NCBI RefSeq assembly: GCF_000763385.1
Contig: NZ_JQFA01000002.1
Coordinates: 930,001-994,000 of the forward strand
From: Leptolyngbya sp. KIOST-1
GTDB taxonomy: Bacteria; Cyanobacteriota; Cyanobacteriia; Phormidesmidales; Phormidesmidaceae
Reading direction: 5' to 3'
Length of the DNA: 64,000 nucleotides
The notes under the pieces were generated by a model. It did not search any database. It had not been told where the DNA came from and saw only the letters and a list, made by a program, of their open reading frames with translations. Position numbers and translations under genes: made by a program. Below are positions 60,145 to 64,000 of this stretch, piece by piece (the stretch's first letter is position 1; every line of letters begins with the position of its first letter).

Positions 60145-61401
60145 TCAGTTGTTGGCGATCGCATCGACCGTAAATTCCGATCGCACGATCAAATCCAGAT
60201 CGCTGGGGCGAATGACGACAACGGCACTGGTCGAGGTGGGCTGGTTCTCGCCGGTAATAATCTCGCCCACAATGCTGCCGAGGCCGCGATTGCCGGTAAT
60301 GGTGGCCAGAATGGACTCAGCCGCGCCGGTAATCAACGCCCCCTGCAGGGTAGTGTTGTTGACGCTGCTGGTGGCCGCGATCGGGCTCGATTCGGCGTTG
60401 ATGGTGTAGGTGCGCCCGTTGATGTTGAGGGCATCGGCGACGAACCGGGCCGCCGTCACCTGAGCGCCGCGAATCTCCACCGGCACAATGCGGCCTTGGA
60501 CAGTGCTGCCCTCGGGAATCAGCACCTGGTTCTGGCTGTTGCGAACAGGCTCAGCAATCTGCAGGCTGGTGGCCACGGTCTGCCCTGGGGCCACCACAAT
60601 GTCCACATCGGCGTTGGGATAGCGCACATTCAGACGGGTGCCGTTGGGCACCAGGCGCGGCGAACTGCTCGTAGGCCCAGAACCAGCCCCGGCCCCAGGG
60701 GCGTTGCCCACGATGTAGTTACTGGCGCTCAGTCCGGCCTGCAGGGCGGGCATGCGGCCCTGGGCCACCAGGGCCTGGTAGATAAAGGCGGCCACATCGG
60801 CGCGGGTGGCGGTGCGCTGGGGGCCGAGCACATCGATGTTGGGGTAGTTGACCACCAGGCGGTTTTGGGTGGCAGCGGCGACGGGGCCCTGGCCATACTC
60901 AGGAATCTGGCCGCGATCGCGGTAGACGCCCAGCACCTCATTCACCGAGCCACTGGGGTTGTAGCCCAGGCCATTGGCTAGGGCCACCAACACCTGCACC
61001 CGAGGAATCTGGGTTTCGGGCTGAAACGCGCCGTTGGGGTAGCCGGAGAGAAACCCCTGGCTGTAGGCGTCGGCGATCGCGGCGCTGGCCCAGTAGTTGT
61101 TGGGCACATCGGTGAAGCGGGGGGCGGTGCGATCGAGGGGCTGCTGAAAGGCGTTGCGCACAATGGCCGCAAACTGGGCGCGGGTCACCGGCTGGTCGGG
61201 TCGAAAAGTGCCGTCGGGGAACCCGGCGATGATCTCCTCACTGGCCAGGTTTTCAATGAAGGGGCGGGCCCAGTAGTTGGAGCCCACGTCGTTAAATTGG
61301 GTGGTTTGGGCCTGGGCGGGCAGGGGCAGGGTGACCACCGCCACCGCTCCCAGACTTGCCAGGGCTGCCGTTCTCACGGAATAATTCAGGACCGTGCTCA
61401 T
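60145..61401 (-). CDS. SLH-domain exported protein with unknown C-terminal domain
   Basis: 418 residues from the ATG at 61401. A signal peptide (MSTVLNYSVRTAALASLGAV, ending PAQAQ) is followed by SLH repeats: FNDVGSNYWARPFIENLASE with GFPDGTFRPDQPVTRAQFAA; FTDVPNNYWASAAIADAYSQ with GYPNGAFQPETQIPRVQ; and a diverged third (NYPNIDVLGPQRTATRADVA AFI). The C-terminal domain (about 240-418: LRVRYPNADVDIV-like, SLQIAEPVRNSQNQVLIPEG, GRIVPVEIRG) is a beta-rich unit seen in cyanobacterial SLH proteins. It is probably anchored to peptidoglycan in the cell envelope. Confidence 0.88.
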   Translation of the reverse strand: MSTVLNYSVRTAALASLGAVAVVTLPLPAQAQTTQFNDVGSNYWARPFIENLASEEIIAGFPDGTFRPDQPVTRAQFAAIVRNAFQQPLDRTAPRFTDVPNNYWASAAIADAYSQGFLSGYPNGAFQPETQIPRVQVLVALANGLGYNPSGSVNEVLGVYRDRGQIPEYGQGPVAAATQNRLVVNYPNIDVLGPQRTATRADVAAFIYQALVAQGRMPALQAGLSASNYIVGNAPGAGAGSGPTSSSPRLVPNGTRLNVRYPNADVDIVVAPGQTVATSLQIAEPVRNSQNQVLIPEGSTVQGRIVPVEIRGAQVTAARFVADALNINGRTYTINAESSPIAATSSVNNTTLQGALITGAAESILATITGNRGLGSIVGEIITGENQPTSTSAVVVIRPSDLDLIVRSEFTVDAIANN

Positions 61402-61924
61402 GTCAGTAACCTTCCTTAACAAAATATGTCAAATAAAATTGAGTGAGGATATCAGTGGAGGGATATTGCCGACCGCTGCAAACCAGCCCCAGAACAAGCC
61501 AGAGGCGGTAAAGACGGTCGACGTAGAGCCTGACCTTGTTCTGCCGCACTTTTGATCCAGATCAATAAAATCAGACGTTTTATCGACCTGGCACTCAAAA
61601 AATGGGCGGGAACCTTTTGAATTTTGGTTGTGCCTTTAGTCACCAGACCAATGGCACCAGGGTACGGTTCCCCACTGTCGGGCCTGGACCCCAAAAGCTG
61701 GCGGAAATCAGCCTGGGGAGATACCGCCATCGCCCTCTGGATCTCCCTGCCCCTGGCAGCCCTGGTCTCACCAGTCTAGTGATGGCCCAGACAGAAGCAC
61801 CTGTACCAACAGGTAGGCCTTGCCCCCCGCCCCAGGCAGGAGATGGCCCTCACCCCTTACACTGAGTCACACCGAGATGCGTCCTGCCGCGCCTGTCTCC
61901 CGTTCACCCAGCGATCGATTCCCC
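61402..61924. other. Intergenic region without recognised content
   Basis: 523 bases between the SLH gene and the MDR gene, which diverge. AT-rich DNA next to 61402-61600 probably carries the SLH promoter. Short open frames on both strands here lack family character or a ribosome site. No RNA gene or repeat is evident. Confidence 0.5.
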
Positions 61925-62938
61925 ATGAAAGCCGTTGCCCTTACCCAGTATTTGCCCATCAGCGACCCGCGATCGCTGTTTGACACCGACCTGCCAACCC
62001 CCACCCCCACGGGGCGAGATCTGCTGGTGCGGGTCGAGGCCGTTGCGGTCAACCCCGTCGACACCAAGGTGCGAGCCCCCAAAGACAAGCTGGAGGACAG
62101 CCCCAGGGTGCTGGGTTACGACGCCGCTGGTGTCGTCAAAGCCGTGGGCGATGCCGTCACCCGCTTTCAGCCCGGCGATGCCGTCTACTACGCGGGCGAC
62201 ATCACCCGCCCCGGCTCCAATGCTGAGTTTCAGCTGGTGGACGAGCGGATTGTGGGTACCATGCCCAACCTCTCCTTTGCCGAGGCCGCCGCGCTGCCGC
62301 TGACCACCATCACCGCCTGGGAGGCCCTGTTTACCCGCCTTGGCATCCATCGGGCCGGGGGCAATCGCGGCCAGTCGATTCTCATCCTCGGCGGAGCCGG
62401 GGGAGTGGGGTCGATCGCCATTCAGCTGGCTAAACTGGCGGGACTGGTGGTCATCGCCACCGCCTCCCGGCCCCAGTCCCAGGCCTGGGTACGGCAGATG
62501 GGGGCCGACCACAGCGTGGACTACAGCGATGCGCTGATCGAGGAGATGGCCCAACTCGGCCACCGCGAGGTCGATTTCATCGCCAACTTCAACAACACCG
62601 ACGCCTACTGGGGGGTGATGGCGGAGCTGATTCGGCCCCAGGGCAAGATCGTCGGCATCGTCGGCAATACCGACCCCCTCGATCTGAATTTGCTCAAAAA
62701 CAAGAGCGCCACCTTTGCCTGGGAGTTTATGTTCACCCGATCCATGTACCAGACCACCGATATGGCCGACCAGGGCCACCTGCTCGGCGAGGTGGCGGCG
62801 CTGATCAATGCCAACGCGATCCGCACCACCCTGGGGCAAACCCTGTCACCCATCAACGCCGCCAACCTGCGCCAGGCCCACGCCCAGATCGAGTCGGGGC
62901 GGACGATTGGGAAGCTGGTGCTGGCGGGGTGGGGGTAG
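61925..62938 (+). CDS. Zinc-independent MDR oxidoreductase (quinone reductase-like)
   Basis: 337 residues from the ATG at 61925 (MKAVALTQYLPISDPRSLFD). It has a medium-chain reductase fold with substrate domain VEAVAVNPVDTKVRAPKDKL, GYDAAGVVKAVGDAVTRFQP GD, and NADPH site ILILGGAGGVGSIAIQLAKL AG. The zinc-ligand cysteines of alcohol dehydrogenases are absent, as in the quinone-oxidoreductase/ZADH subgroup. Frame beyond the usual start (61820) is not needed. The end overlaps, on the opposite strand, the runaway frame of the truncated acr3 gene. Confidence 0.9.
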   Translation: MKAVALTQYLPISDPRSLFDTDLPTPTPTGRDLLVRVEAVAVNPVDTKVRAPKDKLEDSPRVLGYDAAGVVKAVGDAVTRFQPGDAVYYAGDITRPGSNAEFQLVDERIVGTMPNLSFAEAAALPLTTITAWEALFTRLGIHRAGGNRGQSILILGGAGGVGSIAIQLAKLAGLVVIATASRPQSQAWVRQMGADHSVDYSDALIEEMAQLGHREVDFIANFNNTDAYWGVMAELIRPQGKIVGIVGNTDPLDLNLLKNKSATFAWEFMFTRSMYQTTDMADQGHLLGEVAALINANAIRTTLGQTLSPINAANLRQAHAQIESGRTIGKLVLAGWG

Positions 62939-62950
62939 GGGAGGGGGGGG

Positions 62951-63406
62951 AGCGGTGCAGGGGGCAATGCCCAGCAGAATGGTCCCGGCAATGTACGAAT
63001 CGGCCAGGGCAATCTCGCCGCCGCGCAGAATCTCGGTGCCCGCCAGCAGGGGCCGAAACAGCCCGCCCAGAAAGACCTGGGCAAACAGCACCATAGTGAA
63101 GGGTTTGATCAGCCAGTTCACCGCCAGGGTGAGTAGCACGGGCCGGGGGGTTTGGGCCGCCCGCTTGGCCTGGGCAAAGTCGATCTTCACCATGATCGGG
63201 TACATCATGAAAAAGAGACAGATGGCGATCGGTACCGACACCTGGTAGATGCTCATGGCATCCAGGGCGATCGCCACCCCGGGCAGCAGCCGCCCCAGGG
63301 CAATGCCAGCCGCAATGCACAGCAGCACCCACAGGGTGAGGTAGCGCTCGAAAATGTTGAGCTGTCCCCCGGCGACTGGGGCAGCGGCAGGCTGTCTGGT
63401 GGACAT
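62951..63406 (-). pseudogene. acr3: Truncated ACR3-family arsenite efflux gene
   Basis: From the ATG at 63406, 152 residues match the N-terminal part of ACR3 arsenite permeases: RYLTLWVLLCIAAGIALGRL, YQVSVPIAICLFFMMYPIMV KIDFA, VNWLIKPFTMVLFAQVFLGG LF and DSYIAGTILLGIAPCTA. At the point where ACR3 continues with a Met and the remaining ~200 residues, the frame enters a run of C residues (62940-62950). It then reads PPPPLPPPRQHQLP against the antisense of the MDR gene, stopping at 62846. The pump lacks half its helices and cannot work. A palindromic ArsR-like site stands upstream. Confidence 0.85.
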
Positions 63407-63442
63407 AGAGGTTTGAAGCTAATGATTCTAGGGCCAGTATAC

Positions 63443-63458
63443 ATCAATAAAAATTGAT
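63443..63458 (-). promoter_or_regulatory. ArsR-type palindrome upstream of the acr3 remnant
   Basis: ATCAATAAAAATTGAT is a perfect inverted repeat (ATCAAT/ATTGAT), 37 bases upstream of the acr3 ATG. Written as ATCAA-N6-TTGAT, it has the same layout as the two sites before the arsJ-GAPDH operon. Confidence 0.6.
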
Positions 63459-63496
63459 ATATTGAGCAGTATCCTGTCCTAACGGTTATTACTCTG

Positions 63497-63661
63497 CAGC
63501 AGAAGTCAGTCGACTGTACGGGGACGGTGGTGGCGGCCTGTCTGGTGCGGCTGGGCTACAGCGCTGAGGCGGCGATCGCCACGGTGCAGAGCGTCCACGC
63601 CGGGGCCCTTGGCGTAGTCGCCCAGCGGACCTTTATCCACGACTTTGCGGCCCAGACCTAG
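63497..63661 (+). pseudogene. C-terminal remnant of a dual-specificity/tyrosine phosphatase
   Basis: The frame ending TAG at 63659-63661 reads QQKSVDCTGTVVAACLVRLG, then YSAEAAIATVQSV and RTFIHDFAAQT. This resembles the part of the PTP fold right after the P loop (HCxxGxGRTGTVxAxxL), with the loop itself destroyed (only CTGTVVAACL left). No start codon or upstream domain is present. It lies between the acr3 remnant and the EamA gene, whose stop it overlaps. Confidence 0.6.
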
Positions 63662-64000
63662 GGCGGGGCCTCCAGGCTCTTGTCGGGCAGGCTGGCCCAG
63701 AGGGTGGTGCCCAAAATAATCGCGCCGCCGACCAGGGTGCGGGGGACGGGCACTTCCCCCAGCAGCAGGGCCGCCAGGGCAATGCCGTAGACCGGCTCCA
63801 GGCCGCTGATCACGCTAGCGGTCTGGGCTCGCAGCACCGCCAAACTCTCAATAAATAATGTGTGGGCGACGGCGGTACACAGCACCCCCAGCACCAGCAG
63901 CAGGCCCAGGTCCTGGGGTGTCAGGGCCAGGCTGGCCAGGGGGGTGACCAGCAGCAGGCAGAGGAAGGCAAACAGGTCCTGGTAAAAGGCGATCGCCACT
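63658..64000 (-). CDS. EamA/DMT transporter, C-terminal part (window edge)
   Basis: The 113 visible residues are the last three to four helices of an EamA permease. YQDLFAFLCLLLVTPLASLA, LVLGVLCTAVAHTLFIESLA VLRAQTASVISGLEPVYGIA and LLGEVPVPRTLVGGAIILGT contain the family hallmark GLEPVYGI (normally the second-repeat signature). The N-terminal repeat lies beyond the window. It is unrelated in detail to the EamA gene at 57.5 kb. Substrate unknown. Confidence 0.88.
   Translation of the reverse strand, partial: VAIAFYQDLFAFLCLLLVTPLASLALTPQDLGLLLVLGVLCTAVAHTLFIESLAVLRAQTASVISGLEPVYGIALAALLLGEVPVPRTLVGGAIILGTTLWASLPDKSLEAPP

Noticed and set aside
61452-61865. Overlapping short frames on both strands between the SLH and MDR genes
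   Set aside because: Neither has a ribosome site or recognisable motif, and each contradicts the other.
1-64000. Very frequent GCGATCGC octamers that look like a dispersed repeat
   Set aside because: This is HIP1, the usual over-represented octamer of cyanobacterial genomes; it is used as evidence for the host only.

Overview
The window comes from a cyanobacterial chromosome. The evidence is dense GCGATCGC (HIP1) octamers, a phycobilin-type heme oxygenase, the NDH-1 subunit NdhS, a photosynthetic-type Gap2, a DUF4079 membrane protein, a HAS-barrel protein, DUF4168 proteins, RppA-like two-component genes and heptanucleotide tandem repeats (STRR). The high GC content and the abundance of STRR fit a filamentous Leptolyngbya/Nodosilinea-type lineage. 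That lineage call is inference.

Layout. 0-0.9 kb is insertion-sequence debris: the start of an IS3-type element sits inside an older transposase fragment that abuts the tail of a pyrophosphatase gene. 0.9-6.5 kb holds a CDF metal transporter, an operon of a duplicated-domain exported protein with an RppA-like regulator and a CHASE3 histidine kinase, and an outer-membrane porin. 6.6-14.8 kb is a six-gene co-oriented cluster (three glycosyltransferases, one ABC exporter, two atypical APH-fold phosphotransferases). Upstream of it lies a second histidine kinase/response regulator pair (15.3-17.4 kb). 17.6-19.24 kb is a decay hot spot: a broken TauE/SafE gene, a proline-tRNA remnant, an IS copy with one internal stop, and a FMN-reductase start cut off by the IS end. 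19.4-23.3 kb carries an aspartoacylase-like enzyme, an ATP-dependent DNA ligase and cdsA. 23.6-26.1 kb is the arsJ/GAPDH arsenate detoxification operon. 26.1-30.5 kb holds a small membrane protein and a large 5-oxoprolinase-type fusion. 30.6-36 kb contains GDP-fucose synthase, a pseudopilin, the glutathione-dependent formaldehyde pair frmA/frmB and a TetR regulator. 36-49.6 kb is mostly housekeeping (GST, ndhS, a HAS-barrel protein, an FAD oxidoreductase, murB/murC, gap2, a TPR protein), with a TIR-like hypothetical protein. 50-60 kb holds a radical SAM protein, a lumenal pentapeptide protein, a thioesterase, UspA, heme oxygenase, lnt, an EamA transporter and fetA/fetB. 60-64 kb holds an SLH protein, a quinone-oxidoreductase-like MDR protein, a truncated acr3 arsenite pump, a phosphatase fragment and a partial EamA gene.

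Most distinctive signals: (1) two copies of a ~110-bp structured element at 51.73 and 55.6 kb with compensatory base-pair changes; (2) a dispersed palindromic repeat whose CTAG terminus supplies the stop codons of at least four genes; (3) STRR arrays inserted in frame inside the oxoprolinase and Lnt genes; (4) a shared ATCAA-N6-TTGA palindrome at two arsenic loci 37 kb apart; (5) the glycosyltransferase/ABC/double-kinase cluster, whose product is unknown.
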